The notes beneath the pieces are model-generated. The model was not told where the DNA came from. It did no database searches and saw nothing but the letters and a program-made list of their open reading frames with translations. From the NCBI GenBank assembly GCA_963827855.1, contig CAWHBY010000004.1, forward strand, positions 1 through 64,000: 64,000 nucleotides of DNA, read 5' to 3'. Of the stretch, positions 56,156-64,000 are shown in pieces (within the stretch, counting starts at the first letter, position 1; each line of letters starts with the position of its first letter). A program made the translations under genes and the position numbers. The stretch comes from DTPU01 sp963827855 (lineage in GTDB: Bacteria; Planctomycetota; Phycisphaerae; Sedimentisphaerales; Anaerobacaceae).

Positions 56156-59077
56156 ATGCCCAAGAGACCTCTAATCCTGATGGCCCTGGCGATCGCCGCG
56201 AGTCTCCTCTCAGCGGCCCTGGCAGCGGACGATACCTTGACCCTGACGTTCACGACCACCACGGCAGCAGGCCGCTACTCGCCCCGCAACGTGCACACCG
56301 TGTACCTGGTGGATGCCGCGAACAAGTTCATCACCACGGTTGGCAACGGCACTGCAGCCAAGAGGGCCTTGTGGGGCAACAGCCGCGCCCACGACATCCA
56401 GCAGTGGTACACGGCCAATCCCAAGGCCCAGGCGGATATCGACGCCCGCACCGGCGCGACGGAGACGGCCTATAAGACGTACACGATCTCCTGGAACTGG
56501 ACCCAGAGGGACGGCTCGGTCGTCCCGGACGGCACGTACAGGCTCAAGTTCGAGATGACCGACGACAACGCAGAGAGCAACAAGTTCCACCGCACGGAGT
56601 TCTCGGTCATGAAGGGCCGGGCCGCGTGGAAGATCGGGCCTGTCACGCAGGGAGGGTACAAGGACGTGGTGATCCAGTACACGCCTGCCCCTGTCCCGCA
56701 ACTGGCGTGCGACCCCAACGCCCTGGACTTCGGCGACGTAGGGGTCGGCCTGACCGCGGACCGGACCTTCAGCCTCCAGAATCCGGGCACCGCCGCGGTG
56801 ACGGTCACTTCCCTGAAGGTGACGGGCGCGGACCAGGCGGCCTACGTGCTCGTCTCGCCTCCGGCCCTGCCACTGGTGCTGGCCGCGGGGGCCGGGTCGG
56901 CCATCGGGGTTCGGTTTGCCCCGCAGGCCTCGGCAGCGTACGACCACGCATCCGTGGAGGCGACCGCTGGGGCCGCCTCCCTGACTTCCACCGTGGTGCT
57001 GACCGGCAGGGGGGCGGTCCTGCCCGGTGCGATGATGGTCTCGGCCGGGCGGGTGGCCTTCGGCCAGGTGCGGCCGGGCGAATCTGCGACTGCCGCGGTC
57101 TCCGTGACCAACGCAGGCCCGGGCCCTCTGTACGTGGCCTCTGTGACCCTCGCGGGACCCGACGCGGAGCGGTTCGCCCTGGCCTCCGGGACGGTCGTGC
57201 CCGCGGCTCTGCTGCCGGGTGAGTCTCCCTGGGTCGTGACGATTCAGTTCTCGCCGAGCACCTACAAGACCTGCCACGCAGTCCTGGCCATCGCCAGTGA
57301 TGATCCGAACAGGCCGGTCGTTGAGGTGGCCCTGGAAGGAGAGGGAGGGCCGCTCGCGACGGCGTCGCTGCCTGTCCTGTACGGACTGGGAGGCCGCAGC
57401 AGGGCGATTGCCATGTACGGGGACGAGGCGGTGATCGGTGAGGGCATGGTCCTGTCTGTGTATGGCGTGGCGGATCGGGATGGTCCGTGGTTCGTATCCA
57501 GTACGGTTCTAGCGGGAAACATCGAGCACGTGACGGTCGTGGACAATGCCGGCTTCGTAGCCTTGGGTGAGGCAGGCCTGGCCATCGTGCGGGTGGAAGA
57601 GGTCAACGCCCCCACGGTGCTGTCCCACCTGGACACCGCTGGGTTCTGCCATGGCGCCAGCCTGGTGGGCACGCGGCTCTGCATCGCCGAAGGTCCGGCA
57701 GGGCTGTCGATCTACGACGTTTCTTCGCTCGGCGAACCGACGCGGGCCGGGTCGCTGGACGGCGATATCGTCGCCGTGGCGCCCCTGGGGTCCAGGGCCG
57801 TGTGCCTGGATCGCAGGCTGGGCCTGATCGCGGTGGATGTGAACCAGGCGGCGGCCGTCGGTCACGAGGGTCGGCTGACACTCGGCCAGTCCATCGCCGT
57901 GTCGGGCTCGACGGCCTACGTGGCGGATGCGCAGGCCGGGTTCTTTGTGGTGGACCTCGCGGATCCGGGTTCCCCCCGGATCCTGGCGGCGACGCGTCTG
58001 GCGGCCCCTGCAGCGGCCCTGGTCGTGGCAGGCTCAACGGTCGCTGCCGCAGTGGGCGGAGCGGGCATGCAGCTTATCGACGTGTCTGATCCCGTCCAGC
58101 CCAGGCCCTGCACGCCTGTTGCCCTGGCTGGCGAGTGCATGGACCTGGCGGTCAACCACCTGGGCGTGTATGCGGTCGACCGCCAGTTGGGCGTGTATGA
58201 CTTCAAACTGCCGACCGGCTGCCAGATCTCGCGGAGACGCCAGTTCACCGTGGGCATGAACGCCCTGGGCGTGGCCGCCAGCCAGAAGGCGGCCTACGTG
58301 GCAGGGGGGGCCTTCGGCCTGTCGATCTGGAACATGGCCGACATCGTTCGCCCCAGGTTCATGGGGCACGTTGAAGGCGACGTGCGGGCCGTGTCGGTCT
58401 CGGGCCAGAGGGCGTGCATCGCCTGCGGTGAGGCCGGGCTCAAGGTCCTCGACGTCTCCTCTCCGGTCATGCCCACTGAGTTGGGGTCCCTGGCCGTGGC
58501 CGGATACGCCAGCGCGGTGGCGTGCGAGGGGACGCTGGCCGTGGTCGGTGGGGCCGACGCCGTGACCTTTGTGGACCTGACCGATCCGTGCAGGCCTGTG
58601 GCCAAGGCCACGTGGCAAGCGAGGGCGCCGGTCCTCGGCCTGGCGATGTCCGAAGGCCTCTGCCTTGCCGCGTGCGGCGGTCAGGGCCTGGTGATCCTGA
58701 ACGCGGACGGCACGGCCCTGGCCGGGCTGGACACGCCCGGAGTGGGCTATGGAGTCGCGATCTCCGGCGGCGTGGCGTACGTCGCGGATGGCCCTGCCGG
58801 AATCCAGGTGGTCGACATCCACGATCCCCGGGCGCCAACGACGCTCGGCACCGTGGCCACGCCCGGCCCCGCGTACGCGGCCAAGGCCTCCGGCAACGAC
58901 CTCTACGTGGCAGGAAGCTTCGGCGTCTGGCGGCTGGACGTCACGGTCCCGGCCTCGCCCGTGGTGCAGGCGGCCAGCGAGATCCCGGCGCACGGCGTCG
59001 GCCTGGCCGTGCTGGCCCCCGCGGTCCTGGTGGCGGACCCAGAGGCAGGCGTGCTCATCCTGCATCGGGATCAGTGA
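56156..59077 (+). CDS. Secreted DUF2271 - ASH - LVIVD propeller protein of the hydrogenase operon
   Basis: A 973-residue protein starting 8 bp after the large subunit. A signal peptide (MPKRPLILMALAIAASLLSAALA) leads to a DUF2271 domain (residues 25-165: DIDARTGATETAYKTYTISW, VPDGTYRLKFEMTDDN). Two ASH/HYDIN-like Ig domains follow (LDFGDVGVGLTADRTFSLQN; VAFGQVRPGESATAAVSVTN), then about twelve LVIVD propeller blades (AYVADGPAGIQVVDIHDP). It carries no cofactor motif, so it could dock or scaffold the exported hydrogenase or bind its redox partner (inference). DUF2271 proteins are known in redox-related periplasmic contexts. Ends 25 bp before the radical-SAM gene. Confidence 0.75.
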   Translation: MPKRPLILMALAIAASLLSAALAADDTLTLTFTTTTAAGRYSPRNVHTVYLVDAANKFITTVGNGTAAKRALWGNSRAHDIQQWYTANPKAQADIDARTGATETAYKTYTISWNWTQRDGSVVPDGTYRLKFEMTDDNAESNKFHRTEFSVMKGRAAWKIGPVTQGGYKDVVIQYTPAPVPQLACDPNALDFGDVGVGLTADRTFSLQNPGTAAVTVTSLKVTGADQAAYVLVSPPALPLVLAAGAGSAIGVRFAPQASAAYDHASVEATAGAASLTSTVVLTGRGAVLPGAMMVSAGRVAFGQVRPGESATAAVSVTNAGPGPLYVASVTLAGPDAERFALASGTVVPAALLPGESPWVVTIQFSPSTYKTCHAVLAIASDDPNRPVVEVALEGEGGPLATASLPVLYGLGGRSRAIAMYGDEAVIGEGMVLSVYGVADRDGPWFVSSTVLAGNIEHVTVVDNAGFVALGEAGLAIVRVEEVNAPTVLSHLDTAGFCHGASLVGTRLCIAEGPAGLSIYDVSSLGEPTRAGSLDGDIVAVAPLGSRAVCLDRRLGLIAVDVNQAAAVGHEGRLTLGQSIAVSGSTAYVADAQAGFFVVDLADPGSPRILAATRLAAPAAALVVAGSTVAAAVGGAGMQLIDVSDPVQPRPCTPVALAGECMDLAVNHLGVYAVDRQLGVYDFKLPTGCQISRRRQFTVGMNALGVAASQKAAYVAGGAFGLSIWNMADIVRPRFMGHVEGDVRAVSVSGQRACIACGEAGLKVLDVSSPVMPTELGSLAVAGYASAVACEGTLAVVGGADAVTFVDLTDPCRPVAKATWQARAPVLGLAMSEGLCLAACGGQGLVILNADGTALAGLDTPGVGYGVAISGGVAYVADGPAGIQVVDIHDPRAPTTLGTVATPGPAYAAKASGNDLYVAGSFGVWRLDVTVPASPVVQAASEIPAHGVGLAVLAPAVLVADPEAGVLILHRDQ

Positions 59078-59102
59078 GCAGGCCCGTGGACAGGGGACGG
59101 CT

Positions 59103-60347
59103 ATGGATGGGGCTTCTCAGGATTTCCAGGTCTTTGTCAAGCCGATAGGCCCTGTCTGCAATCTGGACTGCAGCTACTGCTACTACCTCAAGAACAGGCA
59201 CGCTTATCCTCCGGATGAGGCCTTCCGCATGCCCGAGGCGGTCCTGGAGCGGACGATCCGCCAGCACCTGGCCGCGTCGTCGGATCGTGAGGTCCATTTC
59301 GCCTGGCACGGTGGGGAGCCAACCCTGCTGGGACTGAAGTACCTCCAGACCATCGTCGCGATCCAGCGGAGGTGTGCCTTTTCCAGCCAGGTCATCCGGA
59401 ACGGGCTGCAGACCAACGGGACCCTGCTGGACGAGGATTGGTGCCGGTTCCTGGCTGCAGAGGGATTCGCGGTCGGGCTTAGCGTTGACGGCCCCGAGGG
59501 GCTGCACGACCTGCACCGCAGAGGGCCTGACCGACAGCCTACGCACAGGCAGGTTATGGCCGCCCACGAGCTGCTCGCCAGGCACAAGGTCGGCGTCGAG
59601 ATCTTGTGCGTGGTCAACAGCCAGAACGTCCGGTACCCGATGGAGGTGTACGAGTTCTTCAGGGGACTCGGCGTCGCCTACCTGACGTTCCTGCCGCTGG
59701 TCGAGGTGCAAATGGACCAGCCGACCGGCGTGAGCCAGCGGACCGTGGCCGCCGAGGCCTGGGGCGACTTCCTCTGCGCGATCTTCGACCGCTGGCAGGC
59801 CCGTGACATCGGCAGGATCAAGGTGCAGATCTTCGAGGAGGCGGCGAGGCCCGCCTTCGGTCAAGAGCACACTCTCTGCGTGTTCCGCGAGACCTGCGGC
59901 CGGGTGCCCGTGATCGAGCACAACGGAGACTTCTTCTCGTGCGATCACTTTGTAGACCCATTGCACCGGCTGGGCAACATCATGGACAGGACCCTGCAGG
60001 AGCTGCTGGAAGACCCCAGGCAGAGGGCCTTCAGCCAGGCCAAGCGGGAGACACTGCCGAAGGTCTGCAGGACGTGCGAGGTCAGGGCCATGTGCAACGG
60101 CGGATGTCCCAAGAACCGGATCGCCTGTACGGCGGGCGGCGAGCCCGGACTGGAGTACCTGTGCAGCGGCTACAAACGGTTCTTCACCCACTGCCGCCCC
60201 TTTGTCGAGCAGGTCGCCGCCCTCTGGCGGCGCCAGCAGGCAGCCCAGGTCAGGCCGGCCCTCGCTCCCGCAGCCAGCAGGCCCGGCCGCAATGACCTGT
60301 GTCCCTGCGGCAGCGGCCGGAAGTTCAAGCACTGCTGCATGCGGTAG
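59103..60347 (+). CDS. Radical SAM SPASM enzyme, anaerobic sulfatase-maturase-like, with SEC-C tail
   Basis: A 414-residue cytoplasmic enzyme. The radical SAM cluster motif CNLDCSYC is at residues 19-26, followed by FAWHGGEPTLLG and LQTNGTLLD, all typical of anSME. The SPASM region has CVFRETCGRVPV, GDFFSCDHFV, CRTCEVRAMCNGGCPKNR and a final YLCSGYKRFF. The C-terminal 25 residues are a SEC-C zinc motif (GRNDLCPCGSGRKFKHCC). anSMEs convert Cys or Ser of sulfatases to formylglycine; planctomycetes carry many sulfatases, but none is in this window. Its place directly behind the hydrogenase genes raises the alternative that it modifies one of those proteins. Confidence 0.85.
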   Translation: MDGASQDFQVFVKPIGPVCNLDCSYCYYLKNRHAYPPDEAFRMPEAVLERTIRQHLAASSDREVHFAWHGGEPTLLGLKYLQTIVAIQRRCAFSSQVIRNGLQTNGTLLDEDWCRFLAAEGFAVGLSVDGPEGLHDLHRRGPDRQPTHRQVMAAHELLARHKVGVEILCVVNSQNVRYPMEVYEFFRGLGVAYLTFLPLVEVQMDQPTGVSQRTVAAEAWGDFLCAIFDRWQARDIGRIKVQIFEEAARPAFGQEHTLCVFRETCGRVPVIEHNGDFFSCDHFVDPLHRLGNIMDRTLQELLEDPRQRAFSQAKRETLPKVCRTCEVRAMCNGGCPKNRIACTAGGEPGLEYLCSGYKRFFTHCRPFVEQVAALWRRQQAAQVRPALAPAASRPGRNDLCPCGSGRKFKHCCMR

Positions 60348-60348
60348 G

Positions 60349-60492
60349 CGCGCCGAAACGGCGAATGCGCGAAACAGAAGAGCCGAAGGGAGGGTAAGAA
60401 GGAAAGGATGGAGAAGAGAGATGAGCCTCCGGAGTACCGGGTGTTTTCTTACCCTCCGATCGTCTCACCTTCTTCCTACCTTCTCACCTTCA
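60349..60492. repeat. Facing octamer arrays downstream of the radical-SAM gene
   Basis: CGAAACGG/CGAATGCG words (60,352-60,381) are followed by GAGGGTAAGAAGG... and its complement CCTTCTTCC...TTCTCACCTTC (about 60,392-60,492). They form an imperfect inverted repeat between convergent genes. Confidence 0.6.
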
Positions 60493-60512
60493 TGCGATCC
60501 GCACCCGCAGCC

Positions 60513-61361
60513 TCACGTGCCCAGCTTCTTCTTGAAGAACTCGATCGTCCGCTTCCAGGCCAGGTCAGCCGCCTCCTTGTTGTATTGGCTGGGGCTGGTG
60601 TCGTTGTTGAAGGCGTGCTTGGCCCCTGGGTAGACGCAGATCTGGTACGAGAGGGAGGCCTTCTTGAGGGCCTCCTCGAAGGCCGGGATGCCCTTGTTGA
60701 TCCGCTCGTCCTCGCCTGCATAGTGGAGCAGCAGGCTGGCCTTGATCTTGGGCACGTCCTCGATCGCGGGCTGCATTCCGTAGTACGGGACTGCAGCGAT
60801 CAGGTCGGGGCAGTGGACTGCCATCTGGTTGGTCATGGCGCCACCCCAGCAGAAGCCCGTGCACCCGACCTTGCCCGTAGACAAAGGATGGGTCTTCAGG
60901 TATTGGGCCGCCGCCAGGAAGTTCCTGGTGGTGGAGGGGCCATCCAGTTGCCCGATCATCTGCCTGGCCTTGTCCGCATCCGTGGGCGTTCCGCCCAGTG
61001 GTGACAGGGCGTCCGGTGCGAGGGCCATGAAGCCCTCCACTGCGAGACGCCGGGCCACATCCTGGATGTGGGGCGTGAGACCCCTGTTCTCGTGGATGAC
61101 GATCACAGCCGGCCGTTTCTGGTCGTCCTTCGGCCTGGCCAGATAGGCGAGCACCTCACCGGCGTGACCTGGATAGCGGATCTTCTCTGTGTAGAGCCTG
61201 GGGTCATCCGCTGCCACGACCTGTGCCTTCGCTCCGGCCATCGGCAGCAGGCAGTAGGCTGCGGCGATGCCTGCCAGCCCGGGCAGGGTTGCGAGGAACT
61301 GGCGGCGATCCAGGGATGGGCTGCTGCCTGGCTTTGGCTGAGGATGCTGGGTCTGATTCAT
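60513..61361 (-). CDS. Dienelactone hydrolase family protein, Tat-exported
   Basis: A 282-residue alpha/beta hydrolase with an N-terminal twin-arginine-like signal (LDRRQFLATLPGLAGIAAAY). The dienelactone-hydrolase triad is visible: Cys in GFCWGG, Asp in YAGEDERI and His in GAKHAFNND, with the conserved VIHENRG near residue 92. It would hydrolyse a lactone or ester outside the cytoplasm; the substrate is unknown. The ATG at 61,361 has AAGGAG upstream; the open frame extends further back but without family similarity. Confidence 0.87.
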   Translation of the reverse strand: MNQTQHPQPKPGSSPSLDRRQFLATLPGLAGIAAAYCLLPMAGAKAQVVAADDPRLYTEKIRYPGHAGEVLAYLARPKDDQKRPAVIVIHENRGLTPHIQDVARRLAVEGFMALAPDALSPLGGTPTDADKARQMIGQLDGPSTTRNFLAAAQYLKTHPLSTGKVGCTGFCWGGAMTNQMAVHCPDLIAAVPYYGMQPAIEDVPKIKASLLLHYAGEDERINKGIPAFEEALKKASLSYQICVYPGAKHAFNNDTSPSQYNKEAADLAWKRTIEFFKKKLGT

Positions 61362-61467
61362 GGGCCTTGCTCCTTTGTCTCCACTGACCTTGTACACCGG
61401 TGCGACCGGCTGCCATGATTCAAAGGCATACACGCGGTCCTGTCAAGACAGTCTAAGGCCGGCCTCC

Positions 61468-61496
61468 TTGACGCCCGGGAGGCACTCAGGCATAAT
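61468..61496 (+). promoter_or_regulatory. Strong promoter of the nrnA-like gene
   Basis: TTGACG (61,468-61,473), exactly 17 bp, CATAAT (61,491-61,496); each box matches consensus at five of six positions. Transcription would begin at about 61,503, only 5-6 nt before the ATG at 61,509. Confidence 0.65.
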
Positions 61497-61508
61497 GGCT
61501 GTTGCGGC

Positions 61509-62549
61509 ATGATTACAGAAGACCGATATCGACAGGCGGTGGATATGATCGACAAGGCCCACAGGGTCCTTGTCACCGCACATACAAAGCCCGACGGCGA
61601 CGCCTGCGGATGCGTGGCCGCGATGACCGAGGTCCTCAGGGGGCTGGGCAAACAGGTCGATGCCCTGTTCCTGTCGCCCGTGCCCAGGTGGTATCAGTTC
61701 CTGCTGCCCGAGCCCGTCTGGGTCCTGGGTGAGCAGGTGAGCGACCCGGATCTGCTCGAGGGCAGGCTGGGGCCATTCGACCTGGTGATCCTGGTGGACG
61801 TGGGCAGCGTCACCCAGTTGCCGAAGTTCACGGAGTACCTGCGTATCGCGCGGCCCAAGGTCCTCGTGATCGACCACCACGCCACGTCCGACGGGCTGGG
61901 TACGGTCGAGCTTCAGGATCCGCAGGCTGCAGCCACGGGCACGATGGTATTCGATCTGCTGCGGTTTGCAGGTTGGCCGATCACGCCGCACGTTGCAGAG
62001 GCCCTGTTCGTGGCTGCAGCGACGGATACAGGGTGGTTTCAGTTCGTCAACACGAACAGCGGCGTCTACCGCATCTGTGCAGACCTGATCGACGCGGGCG
62101 CAAGGCCTGCGGCGATCTACGCCAGGCTGTACCAGGGTTTTCCGTACTCCCGATTCCGATTGATGCTGGCCATGCTCAACAGCCTGGAGCTGCACTTCGA
62201 TGGCCGCTTCGCACTCCAGTACATCCGGCGGGCCGATTTCGAGAAGAGCGGGGCTACCTACGAAGACACGGAGAATCTGATCAACGAGTGTCACAGGATC
62301 GGACGGGTCATGGCCTCGGCCCTGCTGGTCGAGCTGGAAGACGGTCGCATCCGGTGTTCCTTGCGGAGCCGCGGCTCCACCTCTACCGCAGTCGCCGGCG
62401 GCCACACGGCGATCGATGTCAGCCAGATTGCCCAGAGATTTGGTGGCGGCGGCCACAGGATGGCCGCAGGGGCCTTTGTACCGGGCCCGATAGAGTACGC
62501 TGCGGAGCTGGTTTGTAGGGAATTTACGCCGTACTTTGCCAAGGCCTAA
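61509..62549 (+). CDS. nrnA: DHH family phosphoesterase, NrnA-like
   Basis: A 346-residue DHH/DHHA1 protein that would degrade nanoRNA or pAp (bifunctional oligoribonuclease/PAP phosphatase). The N-terminal DHH domain has VTAHTKPDGDACGC, ILVDVGSV and VIDHHAT (metal ligands). The C-terminal DHHA1 domain has RCSLRSRG and FGGGGHRMAAGA, which binds the substrate. Length is normal. No ribosome-binding site precedes the ATG, and the promoter lies so close that the mRNA may be leaderless. Confidence 0.9.
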   Translation: MITEDRYRQAVDMIDKAHRVLVTAHTKPDGDACGCVAAMTEVLRGLGKQVDALFLSPVPRWYQFLLPEPVWVLGEQVSDPDLLEGRLGPFDLVILVDVGSVTQLPKFTEYLRIARPKVLVIDHHATSDGLGTVELQDPQAAATGTMVFDLLRFAGWPITPHVAEALFVAAATDTGWFQFVNTNSGVYRICADLIDAGARPAAIYARLYQGFPYSRFRLMLAMLNSLELHFDGRFALQYIRRADFEKSGATYEDTENLINECHRIGRVMASALLVELEDGRIRCSLRSRGSTSTAVAGGHTAIDVSQIAQRFGGGGHRMAAGAFVPGPIEYAAELVCREFTPYFAKA

Positions 62550-62651
62550 GTCCCTGATCCTCAGCACCTTAGAACGTTCGATCGTCGTTCATGTTGCCTT
62601 CGCCCTTGTCTGTCCCGCCAGCCCACAAATGAGAATTTCGCTGGATTGTAT

Positions 62652-62812
62652 TTGGCATGGGGCCGAAAGTAGCTATAGTATACTGCTCGGAGAGTCTACG
62701 CCAACAGGGTATACGGTAGTTGAAGGAGTATCCTTTCGGCCCTCAAAGAATACCCCTGACGAACATTGAGGGAAGTCCAGGTGCAGGCCGGACGGCCTAA
62801 AGGAGCTGCGTC
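62652..62812 (+). promoter_or_regulatory. Promoter and long leader of the cold-shock gene
   Basis: TTGGCA (62,652-62,657), 16 bp, TATAGT (62,674-62,679). The leader of about 130 nt carries a hairpin AGGCCG-GA-CGGCCT (62,785-62,798) ending directly before the ribosome site AAAGGAG (62,799-62,805). Long structured leaders are typical of cold-shock genes. Confidence 0.6.
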
Positions 62813-63016
62813 GTGGCAAGAGGTACAGTGAAATGGTTTGATGCCAAGAAGGGTTTCGGATTCATCACTCCCGAGGATGGTAGCGATGATGTGTTCGTCC
62901 ATCATACGAACATCGCCGGCCAAGGCTTCAAGACATTGAACAACGGCCAGGCGGTTGAGTATGAAGTGGGCGAAGGCCGCAAGGGGCCCCAGGCCACCAA
63001 CGTACGTCCCAGCTAG
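62813..63016 (+). CDS. Cold-shock domain protein
   Basis: A 67-residue single-domain RNA chaperone. RNP1 KGFGFIT and RNP2 VFVHHT are intact, with the usual N-terminal GTVKWFDAKKG. It starts at a GTG with AAAGGAG 7 nt upstream. It binds single-stranded RNA and relieves structure during cold or growth changes. A strong terminator follows, so it is monocistronic. Confidence 0.95.
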   Translation: MARGTVKWFDAKKGFGFITPEDGSDDVFVHHTNIAGQGFKTLNNGQAVEYEVGEGRKGPQATNVRPS

Positions 63017-63042
63017 ACGAGACAACTTCGACAAAGCGCGCG

Positions 63043-63078
63043 AGGTCCCGTGTCCTGTAGGCACGGGACCTTTTTTTT
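63043..63078 (+). terminator. Rho-independent terminator of the cold-shock gene
   Basis: Perfect 10-bp stem AGGTCCCGTG (63,043-63,052) / CACGGGACCT (63,062-63,071), a 9-nt loop and a run of eight T residues. Confidence 0.95.
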
Positions 63079-63189
63079 GTTGCACCCTACTTTCGCCGAA
63101 GGCATGATAGCTGGGGATAGTGGTTCAGGGCACAGAGACTAATGATGGCGTGTCGAGGCCCGACTGATGAACGAAAGGAGTCACAGATC

Positions 63190-63588
63190 ATGCGTCAAAG
63201 GATAGGACTGTGGGTGATCGGAATCAGTGCAGGACTGGCGGTCATGATCGCGGGATGCCCGGTCGTGCTGGTCGGTGCTGGGGCGGCAGGGACCGTCGCC
63301 TATCTTGGGGGCGCCCTCCAGTCGAAGGAACCCCATCCGCTTGATGAGGTCTATGCGGCCTGCATGAAGGTCATCAAGGATCGGGATCTCAAGGTGGTCG
63401 GCAAGGAGGTCAAGACGAAGGACCACGCAGAGATCAACGTCCGCGACGAGGGGGACCGGAAGATCCAGATCAACCTCAAGTCCGACTTTGAAGGGATCAC
63501 TGATATCTCTATCCGCATAGGCGTCTGGGGCGACGAGAACAGGAGTCGCGATCTCTACCTGAAGATCCATCAGGCTCTGCAGAAGTAG
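63190..63588 (+). CDS. DUF3568 family lipoprotein
   Basis: A 132-residue exported protein. The hydrophobic N-terminus ends in a lipobox-like AVMIAGCP, then PVVLVGAGAAGTVAYLGG. The following domain (LDEVYAACMKVIKDRDLKVVGKEVK ... IQINLKSDFEGITDISIRIGVWGDENRSRDLYLKI) has the alpha/beta pattern of DUF3568. The ATG at 63,190 has AAAGGAG 9 nt upstream. Function is unknown; the family is found in envelope fractions of many Gram-negative-type bacteria. Confidence 0.8.
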   Translation: MRQRIGLWVIGISAGLAVMIAGCPVVLVGAGAAGTVAYLGGALQSKEPHPLDEVYAACMKVIKDRDLKVVGKEVKTKDHAEINVRDEGDRKIQINLKSDFEGITDISIRIGVWGDENRSRDLYLKIHQALQK

Positions 63589-63718
63589 CGGTTAGCGTTT
63601 AGCGATTGGCTGTTAGCCGGAGAAGGAAGCAAGGGGACGCTGCTTGTCATTGTGTTCCGGCTAATCGCTAAGAGCCAACAGCTAAGAGCTGTTGTGTCGC
63701 CCATTCGCCGCGTCGCGG
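63589..63718. repeat. Facing heptamer arrays
   Basis: CGGTTAG, CGTTTAG, CGATTGG, CTGTTAG (63,590-63,617) and CCGGCTA, ATCGCTA, AGAGCCA, ACAGCTA (63,657-63,684) form an imperfect inverted repeat between convergent genes. A CCCATTCGCCG octamer word follows. Confidence 0.75.
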
Positions 63719-64000
63719 CTAGCCTTGCGGCGGCGGCACCTCAAGCGTCCTGCTGCACCTCGGGCACGTGAGGGCCCGTGACTTGAAGGTGGGTGGGACC
63801 TTGATTGCCAGCCCGCACGCACAGGTGAGGAAGGCGAAACCGTTGACCTTGCGCATGATGTCGCCCATCTTGTGCTGGGTCGGCCTAGGATCGGCCGGGC
63901 CGGCAGGGGCCTGCGGCCCCCTGAGGGGGACCTGCTCTTGCGGGGTGGCCACGCCCAGGCGTTTATGTGTGACCTGGCCGAAGGCCAGGGCATAGTCCGT
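63719..64000 (-). CDS. C-terminal part of a protein ending in a zinc ribbon (runs off the right edge)
   Basis: The frame is open from the stop at 63,719 to the window end, so this is the last 93 or so residues of a larger protein; a GTG at 63,952 could start a 77-residue version. A Pro/Ala-rich linker leads to a four-Cys zinc ribbon (FLTCACGLAIKVPP ... LTCPRCSRTLEVP). The part upstream of the linker (DYALAFGQVTHKRLG) is not recognised. It might be an enzyme C-terminus with an added zinc ribbon. Confidence 0.5.
   Translation of the reverse strand, partial: TDYALAFGQVTHKRLGVATPQEQVPLRGPQAPAGPADPRPTQHKMGDIMRKVNGFAFLTCACGLAIKVPPTFKSRALTCPRCSRTLEVPPPQG

Overview
The window looks like a metagenome-assembled contig made of two unrelated pieces. 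Bases 1 to about 9,620 are AT-rich, with short intergenic spaces, and their proteins (a tricorn-like S41 peptidase, a GH2 beta-galactosidase ending in DUF4982, an RND-type adaptor, a small OB-fold lipoprotein) resemble Bacteroidota. From about 9,640 to the end the DNA is GC-rich, and its gene content suggests Planctomycetota (Phycisphaerae or Sedimentisphaerales-like): H-X9-DG-type prepilin-like proteins, a signal peptidase I with a zinc ribbon and a large insert, FG-GAP-bearing subtilases, DUF1680 (GH127) arabinofuranosidases, and a radical-SAM sulfatase-maturase-like enzyme. A molybdopterin oxidoreductase gene of the first type is cut exactly at the change of composition, so an assembly chimera is the simplest reading. 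Lineage is inferred from content only; no marker gene is present.

Layout. (1) 1-9,620: PIG-L deacetylase (partial), S41 peptidase, GH2, HlyD-like adaptor, a secreted GQ-rich protein, a lipoprotein and the 3' end of a xanthine-dehydrogenase-family gene. Most long genes here carry frameshifts, some at homopolymers, with conserved motifs on both sides; this points to consensus error rather than decay. (2) 9,640-18,540: tagaturonate epimerase UxaE, then a minus-strand type I restriction locus in the order hsdR, small zinc-ribbon protein, hsdM, DUF1016/PDDEXK nuclease, hsdS, joined by ATGA overlaps downstream of the zinc-ribbon gene. (3) 18,920-23,040: YtrA-type GntR regulator, ABC ATPase, membrane permease and hemL, all co-directional. 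(4) 23,180-28,225: a large secreted subtilase whose catalytic Asp position reads Gly, and a DMT exporter. (5) 28,405-48,760: a minus-strand polysaccharide and peptide utilisation block with GH51 arabinofuranosidase fused to an HExxH metallopeptidase, S9 peptidase, two tandem GH127 enzymes, a tryptophanase remnant overlapping a PLP decarboxylase, a leucine-rich-repeat protein, a third GH127 fused to a cyclophilin-type PPIase, and a DUF4832 protein. (6) 48,861-52,826: signal peptidase I and two prepilin-like proteins. (7) 53,659-60,347: a plus-strand operon of Tat-exported [NiFe]-hydrogenase small subunit, large subunit, a secreted DUF2271/ASH/LVIVD-propeller protein and a radical-SAM SPASM enzyme with a SEC-C tail. 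(8) 60,513-64,000: dienelactone hydrolase, NrnA-like DHH phosphoesterase, cold-shock protein, DUF3568 lipoprotein and a partial zinc-ribbon protein.

The best candidates for something not previously described are the hydrogenase operon (CxxD instead of CxxC at the proximal-cluster site, a large subunit ending at the ligand motif without the usual cleaved tail, and an attached propeller protein plus radical-SAM enzyme) and the two glycosidase fusions (GH127-cyclophilin and GH51-HExxH peptidase). Intergenic spaces of the GC-rich part are filled with degenerate 7- or 8-bp tandem arrays that run into several gene ends.
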